Positions 37,038 through 45,762 of a stretch of 64,000 nucleotides of DNA are shown in pieces. The DNA is taken from the NCBI RefSeq assembly GCF_030388245.1, contig NZ_CP098362.1:186001-250000 (forward strand), read 5' to 3'. Each line of letters starts with the position of its first letter. The stretch's first letter is position 1. The notes beneath the pieces are model-generated. The model worked only from the letters and a program-made list of their open reading frames with translations, did not search any database and had not been told where the DNA came from. A program made the translations under genes and the position numbers. Source of the DNA: Paracoccus sp. TOH. GTDB lineage: Bacteria > Pseudomonadota > Alphaproteobacteria > Rhodobacterales > Rhodobacteraceae.

Positions 37038-37952
37038 TCAATACCGGATGCGGGGATCGAGCATGGCATAGGCGATGTCGATCAACAGGTTCATGATGAA
37101 GATGGCGACCGCCGAGACCATGATCGAGGCCAGCACCACCGAGAAGTCGCGCAGCAGGATCGAGTCGATCATCAGCTTGCCGATGCCGGGAAAGCCGAAG
37201 ATCGTCTCGATCACCACGGCGCCGTTCAGGATCGCCGCCGCCTGGTCGCCGATCACGGTGATGACCGGCAGCATGGCGTTGCGCAGCCCGTGCACGAAGA
37301 TGATCGGCCGGCTGCGCACCCCCTTGGCCCGCGCCGTCTTGACATAGGCCGAGGACAGCACCGTGATCATCGCGCCGCGCACCACCTGCAGGATCAGGCC
37401 GAAGGGCCGCACGAACAAGACCGCCACCGGCAGCACCCAGTGCCAGGGCGTCCCGGTGCCCGAGGTCGGCAGCCAGTGCAGGTTCACCGCGAAGATGACG
37501 ATGGCGACGATGGCCAGCCAGAAATCCGGGGCCGAGGCGCCGATCAGCGAAAAGAAGGTGGCGATGCGGTCGAAGACGCCGCCGACCCTGAAGGCCGCCA
37601 GCGAGCCGATGACGATGGCGGCGACCGTCACGCAGGTCATGGTGATGACCGCCAGCCGCAGCGTCCAGCCGAAGGCTTGCAGCACCACCTCCATCGCCGG
37701 GCGGGCCTGCTGCAGCGATTCCCCGAAATCGCCCTGCGCCAGATCCAGCACATAGCGGCCGAACTGCACGGCCAGCTGGTCGTTGAAGCCGTGCAGCTCG
37801 CGGAACTGCTCGCGCGCCTCGATCGAGGCATCCAAGGGCAGGTACAGGTTGGTGGGGTCGCCGGTCAGCCGGGACAGGAAAAAGACTAGGATGACAAGGC
37901 CGACCAGCGATATGCCGCTGGCAAGCGCCCGTTTCCCGATGAAGCTGGTCAT
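37038..37952 (-). CDS. ABC transporter permease, DppB family
   Basis: 304 aa. It begins with the DppB-type FIGKRALASGISLVGLVILVFFLSRLTGDP, has the loop YVKTARAKGVRSRPIIFVHGLRNAMLPVITVIG and ends DIAYAMLDPRIRY. It is the first gene of a leftward four-gene unit (DppB, DppC, ATPase, hydroxyacid dehydrogenase). A candidate GntR operator lies at 38071-38092, ~120 bases upstream of its start. Confidence 0.9.
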   Translation of the reverse strand: MTSFIGKRALASGISLVGLVILVFFLSRLTGDPTNLYLPLDASIEAREQFRELHGFNDQLAVQFGRYVLDLAQGDFGESLQQARPAMEVVLQAFGWTLRLAVITMTCVTVAAIVIGSLAAFRVGGVFDRIATFFSLIGASAPDFWLAIVAIVIFAVNLHWLPTSGTGTPWHWVLPVAVLFVRPFGLILQVVRGAMITVLSSAYVKTARAKGVRSRPIIFVHGLRNAMLPVITVIGDQAAAILNGAVVIETIFGFPGIGKLMIDSILLRDFSVVLASIMVSAVAIFIMNLLIDIAYAMLDPRIRY

Positions 37953-38070
37953 GGGGTCGACCCCTCCTCCGTTGCGTGGCAGTTCCGACCCTGCCCTCTG
38001 GCCGCAGCCCCGGGGGCGACGGCGCCGGCCCTGATCCTCCGCCGGGCCGATGGGGCGAATCGTCGCACCT

Positions 38071-38092
38071 GAATTGATATATTAGTATCTCT
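38071..38092 (-). promoter_or_regulatory. Candidate GntR operator (site C)
   Basis: Read on the minus strand the site contains ATACTAATAT and matches 18 of 22 positions of the site in the gntR promoter (49215-49236). It lies ~120 bases before the DppB-type start and overlaps the stop codon of the EamA gene. The AT-rich motif stands out against GC-rich flanks. Confidence 0.6.
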
Positions 38093-38957
38093 GACGCTCT
38101 TGGGAAGAATTTTTTTGCCGCTTGCCGGCCTGCAGCGAAATCAGGCTGGCGGCGACGATGATCCCGGCGCCGATCCAGGTCGAACCGGGCGCGACCTCGG
38201 CAAAGACCAGCCAGGCCAGGATCGCCACCGCCGGCAGGCGCAGGAAGTCCAGCGGTGCCAGGAACGAGACATCGGCCAGCGCGAAGGCCCGGGTGATCAG
38301 CGTCATGTTCAGCGCCCCCAGCGCGCCCTGCAGGGCCAGTAGCCCAAGCTGCGCCGGGCTGGGTGTCGTCCAGACCGCCGCCGCGGCCAGCAGCCCCAGC
38401 GGCACCATGGCGATCAGGTTCCAGGCCACCAGCCGCTGGGTGGTGTCGGCATGGGTCATGTGGCGCAGCATCAGCTGGATCGCCGCCGTCAGCACCGCGC
38501 CCGCGAAGGCGAACAGCAGCCAGGGATCGAAGCCGGCGCCGGGGCGCACGACGATCAGCACGCCGCCGAAACCGGCCAGGGCGCCCAGCAGGCGCGCGCG
38601 GCCGATGCTCTCGCCCAGAAAGACCCAGGCACCCAGCGTGACCAGCAGCGGCATGGTGAAGGTCAGCGCCATCGCATCGGCCAGCGGCGCATGGGCGAAG
38701 GCCACGAAGACCGCGACCAGCGCGGCCAGTTTCAGCCCGGCGCGCAGCACATGCATCCACCGCCAGGGCGAGGCGCGCAGATCGACGCGCCGGATCCAGG
38801 GCAGCACCGCCGCCAGCCCGAACAGGGCGCGGAAGAAGCCGATGACCAGCGGATGCACCTCGCCGGCCAGCAGCCGCACGATCACCGCATCCAGCCCGGC
38901 CAGCACCGCCGCGGCCAGCATCAGCCCGGCGGCGAGCAGCCCCGAGCGGCCGGTCAT
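38082..38957 (-). CDS. EamA/DMT-superfamily transporter
   Basis: 291 aa, about ten hydrophobic segments arranged as two EamA repeats (VIGFFRALFGLAAVLPW in the first; LTAAIQLMLRHMTH and LAPLDFLRLPAVAILAWLVFAEVAPGSTWIGAGIIV in the second). Drug/metabolite transporters of this type export or import small metabolites; no substrate can be given. It follows the Ldh2-type dehydrogenase gene by 32 bases and is probably the last gene of that operon. The stop codon lies inside the candidate GntR operator of the next unit. Confidence 0.82.
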   Translation of the reverse strand: MTGRSGLLAAGLMLAAAVLAGLDAVIVRLLAGEVHPLVIGFFRALFGLAAVLPWIRRVDLRASPWRWMHVLRAGLKLAALVAVFVAFAHAPLADAMALTFTMPLLVTLGAWVFLGESIGRARLLGALAGFGGVLIVVRPGAGFDPWLLFAFAGAVLTAAIQLMLRHMTHADTTQRLVAWNLIAMVPLGLLAAAAVWTTPSPAQLGLLALQGALGALNMTLITRAFALADVSFLAPLDFLRLPAVAILAWLVFAEVAPGSTWIGAGIIVAASLISLQAGKRQKNSSQERQRY

Positions 38958-38989
38958 GCCCCGGCGGCAGCCGGGACCGGGATGCCGGG

Positions 38990-40057
38990 TCACTGCCGGG
39001 ACAGCGGCTCGGGCGCCGCGACGCCCAGCCGCTCGGCATGTCTCGCCAGGCGTTGCCAGTCGTTCCCGGCCACCGGCACGCCCAGCCGCAACGCCTCGCG
39101 CCGCCTGGCCGCGGCCGCGTCGCCCGGCACCCGCACCGCGCCGCTGTTCCAGGGCGCCGGCGGATTGCTGCGGCAGGCCTCGGCCAGCCAGTCGGATTGT
39201 CCGGTAAAGGCGTCCAGCCCGGCGAAGAAAGCCGGGTCGATGACCTGCAGGAAGGCGCTTTGCGCCAGCGGGCCGGGCGCCTGGGTATTGGCGCGGCCCT
39301 TGCCCGACAGCCCCTGCCCCAGCAGATCGACGATCAGCGCCAGGCCATAGCCCTTGTGCCCCTTCGACGCGCCGCCCAGGGGCATCATGGTGCCGCCGCG
39401 CTCGGTGATCTCGCGCGGGTCGTCGGTGGGCTGGCCCTCGGCGGTCAGGCCCCAGGGCTCGGGATAGCGTTCGCCCCGCTTGGCCAGAAGCTGCGTCATC
39501 GTGGTGGTGGTGATCGACGAGGACAGATCCACCAGGATCGGATCGCCCGAGGTCGGGAAACCCATGGCCAGCGGGTTCGGCGTCAGCACGGCCCGCGTGC
39601 CGCCATAGGGCGCCATCCGCCGCGCCGCCGGGTTCGACACCGACAGCTGCACGATCAGCCCCCGATCCGTCGCCCGCCGCATATAGGCCGAAAGCGCGCA
39701 GGTATGGTGGCAATTGCGGATGGCGGCGCCGACGATGCCGTGGTCGCGCACCCGCTCCATCGCCTGAGCCAGCGCGCGGGTCAGCAGCCAGGCGCCGGGC
39801 AGCAGCCGCCCGTCCCAGACGAAGCCCGCGCCCTTGTCGGCCACCACCTCGTAGCTGCCGATACCGTTCAGGCTGCCCTCCGCCAGGCATTCCAGATACC
39901 AGGGCATCAGCTGCAAGCCATGGGTGTCGTGGCCGATCATGTCGCCCTCGATCAGGATCTCGGCGGTGACGGCGGCCTTGTCGGGCTCCATCCCGGCGCG
40001 GGTCAGCAGGGCTTCGGCATAGGCCAGCAGCTCCGAGCGGTCATAGCGCATCGGCAT
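38990..40057 (-). CDS. Ldh2-family malate/L-lactate-type oxidoreductase
   Basis: 355 aa. GDMIGHDTHGLQLMPWYLECL (catalytic histidine in HDTHG), CHHTCALSAYMRRA, YGGTRAVLTPNPLAMGFPT and GHKGYGLALIVDLL are the family's conserved blocks. The fold includes sulfolactate, ureidoglycolate, 2,3-diketogulonate and piperideine-carboxylate reductases that use NAD(P)H. Within a sugar-acid regulon an oxidoreductase for a keto-acid or aldonate is likely. It sits between the binding-protein gene (45-base gap) and the EamA gene. Confidence 0.85.
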   Translation of the reverse strand: MPMRYDRSELLAYAEALLTRAGMEPDKAAVTAEILIEGDMIGHDTHGLQLMPWYLECLAEGSLNGIGSYEVVADKGAGFVWDGRLLPGAWLLTRALAQAMERVRDHGIVGAAIRNCHHTCALSAYMRRATDRGLIVQLSVSNPAARRMAPYGGTRAVLTPNPLAMGFPTSGDPILVDLSSSITTTTMTQLLAKRGERYPEPWGLTAEGQPTDDPREITERGGTMMPLGGASKGHKGYGLALIVDLLGQGLSGKGRANTQAPGPLAQSAFLQVIDPAFFAGLDAFTGQSDWLAEACRSNPPAPWNSGAVRVPGDAAAARRREALRLGVPVAGNDWQRLARHAERLGVAAPEPLSRQ

Positions 40058-40102
40058 CTCCTCTCACGGGGGCGGGCCGGGCGGTCCCGGCCCGGCTGCC
40101 GG

Positions 40103-41617
40103 TTACCTGAAGCGGATCTGCTGCAATTGCAGTTCCGAATTGGTGGCGATGGTCGGCTTGAAATCCAGCCGCGGCGAGACGCGGGTGAAGCCGACCATGT
40201 GGAACATCGGCACATCGGCGATGATCTCGGTATTCACCTTGGTGAACAGCTGCTGCCACAGCGTCGTGCGCGCCTCGCCGGTGGCGGCGCTGGCCTCGGC
40301 GATCAGCCGGTCCACCTCGGGGTCGCGGACCATGGAATGCGCGCCGTCCGAGGCGTATTTCACATGCGCGGTAAAGACCGGATCGCCGGTGGCGTTGTCG
40401 TGCTGGGACTGGGTCAGCGTCGCCCCGGCATCGGCCACGAAGGGCGAAACGAAATAGTTGTTCCAGACCGAGACGTCATAACTGTCCAGCGCGACGTTCA
40501 GGCCGATGTCCTGGAACATCGCCATCATCGCCTCCATCGTCTCGGTGCCGTTGGGATACATGCCGTTGCGGCCGATGATGCGGATGGGCGCGTCGACGTT
40601 CACGCCGTCGGCCTTGGCTGCCTCGACCAGGTCGCGGGCGCGGTCGGGATCATAGGGCCAGGCGGGAACGTCCGGATTGTAGCCGATGGTGGTCGGCACG
40701 ACCAGATGCGTGGCGATCTGCGCATCCGCCGGGAACAGCGTGCCGATCATCGCCTGCCGGTCCACGGCCAGGTTCAGCGCCTCGCGGATGCGACGGTCGT
40801 TCGTGGGCTCCACCCGGGTGTCGATGCGCAGCGAGGTGGTTTCCGAATTCGGATAGCTGAAATCCGTCTCCGGGTTGTTGGCGTCCTGCAAGGCGATCGA
40901 GGGCACGATATCCGCCTCGCCCGTCTCGACCATCGCGGCGGCGACCGCGCTGTCCGAGCGGAACAGGTAGGTGGCCTTTTCCACCTGCGGCTGCTCGCCC
41001 CAGTAATCGGGGTTGCGGGTCAGGTTGATCGACTGGCCGTTCTGCCAGTCGCTGAAGACATAGGGGCCGGTGCCGTTCGGCTTGCGGTCGAACTCGCCGG
41101 CCGGCGTGGTCGCGGCCGATTGCACCGGCATCACCGACAGCAGCAAGGGCAGGATCGGCTGCGGCGGGGTGGTGGTGATGCGGATCGTGTGGTCGTCCGG
41201 CGTCTCGAAGCCGAACTCCATGCCGCCGAAATACTTGCCGCCGGTTTCGCAGGACAGGTCGGCGTTCTTGTTCCGCTCGATGCTGAACTGCACGTCCTTG
41301 GCGGTGAAGGGGCTGCCGTCGTGCCATTTGACCCCGTCGCGCAGCCTGAACTCCCAGGTGTCGGCGTCGACCTGGCTCCATTCCGTCGCCAGGCGCGGCT
41401 TCAGCCCGCCGTTCACATAGTCGAACTCGATCAGCATCTCGTTCACGTTTTCCGAGATGACGCGGCCGACATCCTGGCGCGCGGCCATGCAGGGCTCGAC
41501 CACGCTGACGGTTTCGGACAGCACGACCGTCACGTCGCGGCCGCCCTCCTGCCCCAGGGCCGGCGACAGGCCGGCGGCCAGGATCGTCCCCGACAGAAAG
41601 ATGGCTTTGGTGTTCAT
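40103..41617 (-). CDS. ABC transporter substrate-binding protein, peptide/nickel (SBP_bac_5) family
   Basis: 504 aa. Signal peptide MNTKAIFLSGTILAAGLSPALG, then the type II periplasmic-binding domain (GLKPRLATEWSQVDADTWEFRLRDGVKWHDGSPFTAKDVQFSIER). This is the family signature of oligopeptide and some sugar/glycoside importers. AAGGGAGGATCC precedes the ATG. It begins a leftward operon with Ldh2 and EamA genes and presumably serves the permeases and ATPase encoded at 34493-37952. A candidate GntR operator (41721-41742) lies ~105 bases upstream. Confidence 0.88.
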   Translation of the reverse strand: MNTKAIFLSGTILAAGLSPALGQEGGRDVTVVLSETVSVVEPCMAARQDVGRVISENVNEMLIEFDYVNGGLKPRLATEWSQVDADTWEFRLRDGVKWHDGSPFTAKDVQFSIERNKNADLSCETGGKYFGGMEFGFETPDDHTIRITTTPPQPILPLLLSVMPVQSAATTPAGEFDRKPNGTGPYVFSDWQNGQSINLTRNPDYWGEQPQVEKATYLFRSDSAVAAAMVETGEADIVPSIALQDANNPETDFSYPNSETTSLRIDTRVEPTNDRRIREALNLAVDRQAMIGTLFPADAQIATHLVVPTTIGYNPDVPAWPYDPDRARDLVEAAKADGVNVDAPIRIIGRNGMYPNGTETMEAMMAMFQDIGLNVALDSYDVSVWNNYFVSPFVADAGATLTQSQHDNATGDPVFTAHVKYASDGAHSMVRDPEVDRLIAEASAATGEARTTLWQQLFTKVNTEIIADVPMFHMVGFTRVSPRLDFKPTIATNSELQLQQIRFR

Positions 41618-41720
41618 GGATCCTCCCTTGCCCGGTTGGGCTGTTTTCATGGCCCGGCGCGGCGGCTGCTGGCGTCCGCTCGCCCCGATTCCGTTTCGCA
41701 GTCTAGCCTGTCCCGTATTT

Positions 41721-41742
41721 ACATACATTAATATTTCAGTTT
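41721..41742 (-). promoter_or_regulatory. Candidate GntR operator (site B)
   Basis: TAATATTTCAGTT (41729-41741) is shared with the gntR-promoter site, with about 16 of 22 positions matching overall. It is ~105 bases upstream of the binding-protein start. It also overlaps the 3' end of the DHDPS-like gene, so regulation and coding share these bases. Confidence 0.55.
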
Positions 41743-42563
41743 TGCGGCAATCCGGCGCGACGCAGGAAGTCGGTCATGCGCCGCTGCTGGATCTCGGTCA
41801 GCGGCCAGGCGGCGGGCGGGCGGGTCGGGCCGCAATCCTGGCCCATGGCCTGCAAGGCCGCCTTGACGCCGGTGACATTGGTGCCGTTCAGTTCCTGCGC
41901 GCGGATCTCCTCGAAAGCCGCCATGCCGGCGATCAGCGCCCGGGCCGCGGCATAGTCGCCGCTCTCAAGCGCGGCATGGATCGCCAGCGAGCGTTCGGGC
42001 CAGATGTTGACCAGCCCCGAGGTGAAGCCGCGCGCCCCGACCGCGTAAAGCGCCGGCGCCCAGACCTCGGCCAGCCCGCCGACCCAGATGATGCCGGGGA
42101 CGGCGCAAAGCGCGGCGATGGCCGCGGTGCCGATGGCGTCGTTCCTCAGATACAGCATCAAGGGCAGGCCGCCGCCCGCATCCGCGACGCGGCGGACGTA
42201 ATCCACCACGCCGCGCGGCGCCGCGAAAGGATCGGGCGGCTGATGCACCATCAGCCCCGCCGCCCCGGCCCGCGCCGCCGCCGCAGCCAGCCGGCAGGCG
42301 TCCTTGACCGACCGCCCCACCCCGGCCAGCACCGGCGCCCGGCCATCGATCATGGCGCAGAGCTCGGCGCAGATCGCCTCGGCCTCGTCCACGGTCAGGC
42401 TGTAGAATTCGCCGGTATTGCCGTTGACCACCGGCACATGCAGCCCTGCCGCCAGCGCCCGGTCAAGGATCGGTCCCAGCCGCGCCGGCGCGATCCGGTC
42501 CTCGGCATCGAAGGGCGTGACCAGGATGCCCGAGATGCCGGTCAGCGCGGATTGCAGCGTCAT
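41736..42563 (-). CDS. DHDPS/NAL-family protein lacking the Schiff-base lysine
   Basis: 275 aa. The N-terminal barrel half is normal (ISGILVTPFDAEDRI, NGNTGEFYSL, GVGRS, and active-site tyrosine Y138 in LMLYLRN). The strand that should carry the Schiff-base lysine (VxGxK) is absent: PGIIWVGGLAEVW follows directly, and the only lysines are K87 and K234. The protein is ~20-30 residues shorter than the family norm, which suggests loss of that segment, and normal aldolase/dehydratase chemistry looks impossible. It overlaps the KdgD-type gene upstream by four bases, so it remains in the operon. It could be a non-catalytic relic, regulator or enzyme with altered chemistry. Confidence 0.75.
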   Translation of the reverse strand: MTLQSALTGISGILVTPFDAEDRIAPARLGPILDRALAAGLHVPVVNGNTGEFYSLTVDEAEAICAELCAMIDGRAPVLAGVGRSVKDACRLAAAAARAGAAGLMVHQPPDPFAAPRGVVDYVRRVADAGGGLPLMLYLRNDAIGTAAIAALCAVPGIIWVGGLAEVWAPALYAVGARGFTSGLVNIWPERSLAIHAALESGDYAAARALIAGMAAFEEIRAQELNGTNVTGVKAALQAMGQDCGPTRPPAAWPLTEIQQRRMTDFLRRAGLPQN

Positions 42564-43480
42564 GGCGCGCTGTCGATCAGGGCCTGCATCATGCCCATCT
42601 CGTCCTCGGTCAGGTCGGTCAGCGGCGCGCGCACCGGGCCGGCATCGAAGCCGCGCAGCCGCACGCCCGCCTTGACGGCCGCCACCGCATAGCCGGCCTT
42701 GCGGTCGCGGATCTTCGCGAAGGGATAGTAGAAATCGCGCAGCATCCGTTCGCAGGTGGCGTCGTCGCCCGCGGTAAAGGCCGCATGGAATTTCAGCGCC
42801 GTTTCCGGAACGAAGTTGAACACCGCCGAGCTATAGGTCGGCATCCCCGCGCCCTTGTAAGCCTGGGCGAACAGCTCATGCGTGGGCATGCCGCCGATAT
42901 AGGACAGCCGGTCGCCCAGCAGCACCGTGACGCGGCGCACCATGTCGATATCGCCGGTGCCGTCCTTGAAGCCGATCAGGTTCGGGCATTCGTCGGCCAG
43001 CTGCGCCAGCTGTTCGGCGCTGACCCGCGCCTGGCCGCGGTTGTAGACGATCACGCCCATCCGGGTGGCGTTGCAGACGGCACGGATGCGGTCGGCGATG
43101 CCCTCGGCCGGGGCCTCGGTCAGGTAATGCGGCAACAGCAGGATGCCGTCGCCGCCGGCCGCCTCGATCTCGCGCGCCATGTCGCAGGCGATGCGGGTGC
43201 CGTAGCCGCAACCGGCGATCACCGGCTGATCGCCCGAAACCTGCCGCGCCGTCCGGACCACCTCGACCACCTCGCCCGGGGTCAGCGAGAACAGCTCGCC
43301 CGTGCCGCCGGCGACGATCAGCCCGGCCACGGGATAGGAGGACAGCCATTCCAGATGCGCCGCGAAGGGCCTGGGGTTGAAGCGGTCCTGATCGTCGAAC
43401 GCGGTGACCGGAAATGACAGCAGGCCGGTGCGGATGATCTCGCGCAGCTGGTCGGGGGCGATCATGGGGACATCCTTCAT
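42560..43480 (-). CDS. kdgD: 5-dehydro-4-deoxyglucarate (or 2-keto-3-deoxypentonate) dehydratase, DHDPS family
   Basis: 306 aa. GLLSFPVTAFD, GGTGELFSL, LLLPHYLTEA, Y146 in VIVYNR and Schiff-base lysine K172 in LIGFKDG are all present, and SSAVFNFVPETAL and AGPVRAPLTDLT closely match KdgD. The reaction is dehydration and decarboxylation of 5-keto-4-deoxyglucarate to 2-oxoglutarate semialdehyde, or, in the related arabinose pathway, dehydration of 2-keto-3-deoxypentonate to the same product. The next gene encodes the dehydrogenase for that product. The IlvD/EDD dehydratase in the operon favours a pentonate substrate, so the exact one is open. Confidence 0.87.
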   Translation of the reverse strand: MKDVPMIAPDQLREIIRTGLLSFPVTAFDDQDRFNPRPFAAHLEWLSSYPVAGLIVAGGTGELFSLTPGEVVEVVRTARQVSGDQPVIAGCGYGTRIACDMAREIEAAGGDGILLLPHYLTEAPAEGIADRIRAVCNATRMGVIVYNRGQARVSAEQLAQLADECPNLIGFKDGTGDIDMVRRVTVLLGDRLSYIGGMPTHELFAQAYKGAGMPTYSSAVFNFVPETALKFHAAFTAGDDATCERMLRDFYYPFAKIRDRKAGYAVAAVKAGVRLRGFDAGPVRAPLTDLTEDEMGMMQALIDSAP

Positions 43481-44991
43481 TGCAGATCCTCGGGCAAGAG
43501 TTCTTCGGGGAAGTTCTGATAGGCGACGGGGCGCAGGAAGCGGCGGATCGACAGGGTGCCGACCGAGGTGGCGCCGAAATTCGTGCTGGCCGGATAGGGG
43601 CCGCCATGCACCATGGCGTCGCAGACCTCGACCCCGGTCGGGAAGCCGTTGACCAGCACCCGGCCGGCCTTGCGTTCCAGAACCAGGCGCAGCGCCTGCG
43701 CCTCGGCCAGATCGGCCGCGTCCATGTGGATGGTCGCGGTCAGCTGGCCCTGGAAGCCGCGCGCCAGCCGCAGCATCTCGGCCAGGTCGCGCACGCGCAC
43801 CACCAGACCCAGCGGCCCGAACACCTCCTCGCCCAGCGCGGGGTCCTGCAGCCAGGCCGCGGCCGTGGTCTGGTAAAGGTTCGGGCTGGCCGCGCGGCCA
43901 TGGCTGTCGGTGGTCAGGACCGGCGTCACCGCATTGCGCGTCTCGAAGCGCGCCTGGCCGTCGCGATAGGCGCGCGCGATGCCCTTGGTCAGCATGGTCT
44001 GCGGGGCAACGGCTTCGAGCGCCGCCTTGGCGGCGGCGACGAACCGGTCGGCATCCGCGCCGTCGGCGACCACCGCGATGCCGGGATTGGTGCAGAACTG
44101 ACCCACGCCCATGCTCAGCGAACCGGCCCAACCGCGGCCCAGATCCTCGGCCCGGGCGCGGGTGGCATGGGGCAGCAGGAACATCGGGTTGACCGAGCCC
44201 AGCTCGCCGAAGAACGGGATCGGCTCGGGCCGCGCGGCGCAAAGATCGAACAGCGCCCGGCCCCCGGCAACGGAGCCGGTGAAGCCCACCGCCTTGATCA
44301 GCGGATGCTGGACCAGCGCCGCGCCCACCTTGCGGTCGCCGCCCTGGATCAGGCTGAAGGTGCCGGGATGCGTGCCGGTCTTTGCGATGGCGGCATGGAT
44401 GGCCTCGGCGACGATCTCGCCGGTGCCGGGATGGGCGGAATGGCCCTTGACCACCACCGGGCAGCCGGCGGCCAGGGCGGCGGCGGTGTCGCCCCCCGCC
44501 GTCGAGAAGGCCAGCGGGAAGTTCGAGGCGCCGAACACCGCCACCGGCCCGATCGGGCGCTGCACCATGCGGATATCCGGGCGCGGCAGCGGCTGGCGGT
44601 CGGGCAACGCGGCATCGTGGCGGCGGTCGAGATGATCGCCCTTGCGGATATGCTCGGCGAACAGCCGCAACTGGCCGACGGTGCGGCCGCGCTCGCCCTG
44701 CAGCCGCGCCTCGGGCAGGCCGGTCTCGGCGCTGCCGATCTGGGTGATCGCCTCGGCGCGGGCCTCGATCTCCTCGGCGATGGCCTCCAGCAGCGCGGCG
44801 CGGGTCTGGCGCGAGGCATTGCCGTAGCTTCGGAAGGCATCCTCGGCGGCCGCGCAGGAACGGTGCACCAGATCGACGGTGCCGACCGAAAAGCTGCAGG
44901 CCGGGCCATGGGCCGGCTCATTGGGAAATTGCCGTTCCGTGGCGATCCAGTCGCCGGCGATCAGGTGCTTGCCATGGGGGGTGTAACGCAT
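43477..44991 (-). CDS. 2-oxoglutarate (alpha-ketoglutaric) semialdehyde dehydrogenase
   Basis: 504 aa aldehyde dehydrogenase. PIGPVAVFGASNFPLAFSTAGGDTAAALAAGCPVVVKGH is the NAD(P)-binding region of the KGSADH subgroup, with the catalytic glutamate in FFGELGSVNP (~260) and cysteine in VGQFCTNPG (~299). It converts 2-oxoglutarate semialdehyde to 2-oxoglutarate, so the pathway enters the TCA cycle. It overlaps kdgD by four bases. This enzyme pair is used for galactarate/glucarate, L-arabinose/D-xylose and hydroxyproline breakdown. Confidence 0.9.
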   Translation of the reverse strand: MRYTPHGKHLIAGDWIATERQFPNEPAHGPACSFSVGTVDLVHRSCAAAEDAFRSYGNASRQTRAALLEAIAEEIEARAEAITQIGSAETGLPEARLQGERGRTVGQLRLFAEHIRKGDHLDRRHDAALPDRQPLPRPDIRMVQRPIGPVAVFGASNFPLAFSTAGGDTAAALAAGCPVVVKGHSAHPGTGEIVAEAIHAAIAKTGTHPGTFSLIQGGDRKVGAALVQHPLIKAVGFTGSVAGGRALFDLCAARPEPIPFFGELGSVNPMFLLPHATRARAEDLGRGWAGSLSMGVGQFCTNPGIAVVADGADADRFVAAAKAALEAVAPQTMLTKGIARAYRDGQARFETRNAVTPVLTTDSHGRAASPNLYQTTAAAWLQDPALGEEVFGPLGLVVRVRDLAEMLRLARGFQGQLTATIHMDAADLAEAQALRLVLERKAGRVLVNGFPTGVEVCDAMVHGGPYPASTNFGATSVGTLSIRRFLRPVAYQNFPEELLPEDLQ

Positions 44992-45027
44992 CGGAAGTCC
45001 TTTCCGCGGCTGCGGGCGGCCAAGGGC

Positions 45028-45759
45028 TCAGCGGCCGGTGCGGGCGCGCCAGTCCTGGTATTTCTGCCGGTTCTCGTCCCTGGTGCAGGGATAAAGGCCG
45101 ATGATCGCCGCGCCGCCCTGCACCTGTTCCAGCACGAAATCCTCATAGCTTTCCATGCCGGTGCATTCCTCGGCGATCTCGTCGGCCAGATGCGCCGGGA
45201 TCACCATCACGCCGTCCTTGTCCCCCACCATGATGTCGCCCGGAAACACCGGCGCGTCGCCGCAAGAGATCGGCACGTCGATGTCCAGCGCCTCGTGCAG
45301 CGTCAGGTTGGTGGGCGCCGAGGCCCGGGCGAAATAGGCGGGCATGTCCAGCCTGCCGATGCCTTCGGCGTCGCGCATCCCGGCATCGGTGACCACGCCC
45401 GCCGCGCCGCGCAGCGCCAGCCGGGTGATGAGGATCGAGCCGGCGGTGGCGGCGCGGGCATCCTTGCGCCCGTCCATGACCAGCACGTGACCGGCCGGGC
45501 AGGTCTCGATGGCGACGCGCTGCGGGTGGTCGGCGTTGCGGAAGACGGTGATCGGGTTGCGATCCTCGCGCGCCGGGATATAGCGCAGGGTGAAGGCCGG
45601 GCCGACCATGTTCTCGTCCTTGGGCGCGACCGGCACCACGCCCTGGATGAACTGGTTGCGCAGGCCCCGCTTATACAGCGCCGTGGCGATGGAGGCGGTC
45701 GAGACCGTCTTCAGCTTGGCGCGGGTTTCGTCGGAAAGCGGGTGTTCGGTCATGGTCAT
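45028..45759 (-). CDS. RraA-family protein
   Basis: 243 aa. HVLVMDGRKDARAATAGSILITRLALRGAAGVVTDAGMRD contains the RraA/HMG-aldolase G-x-x-A-x-x-G...D-x-x-R signature with the metal and substrate residues, and FPGDIMVGDKDGVMVIP is also conserved. E. coli RraA inhibits RNase E, but most operon-encoded relatives are class II aldolases or oxaloacetate decarboxylases. In a sugar-acid operon an aldolase/decarboxylase role is more likely. Three bases separate it from the dehydratase remnant upstream. Confidence 0.85.
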   Translation of the reverse strand: MTMTEHPLSDETRAKLKTVSTASIATALYKRGLRNQFIQGVVPVAPKDENMVGPAFTLRYIPAREDRNPITVFRNADHPQRVAIETCPAGHVLVMDGRKDARAATAGSILITRLALRGAAGVVTDAGMRDAEGIGRLDMPAYFARASAPTNLTLHEALDIDVPISCGDAPVFPGDIMVGDKDGVMVIPAHLADEIAEECTGMESYEDFVLEQVQGGAAIIGLYPCTRDENRQKYQDWRARTGR

Positions 45760-45762
45760 GCC

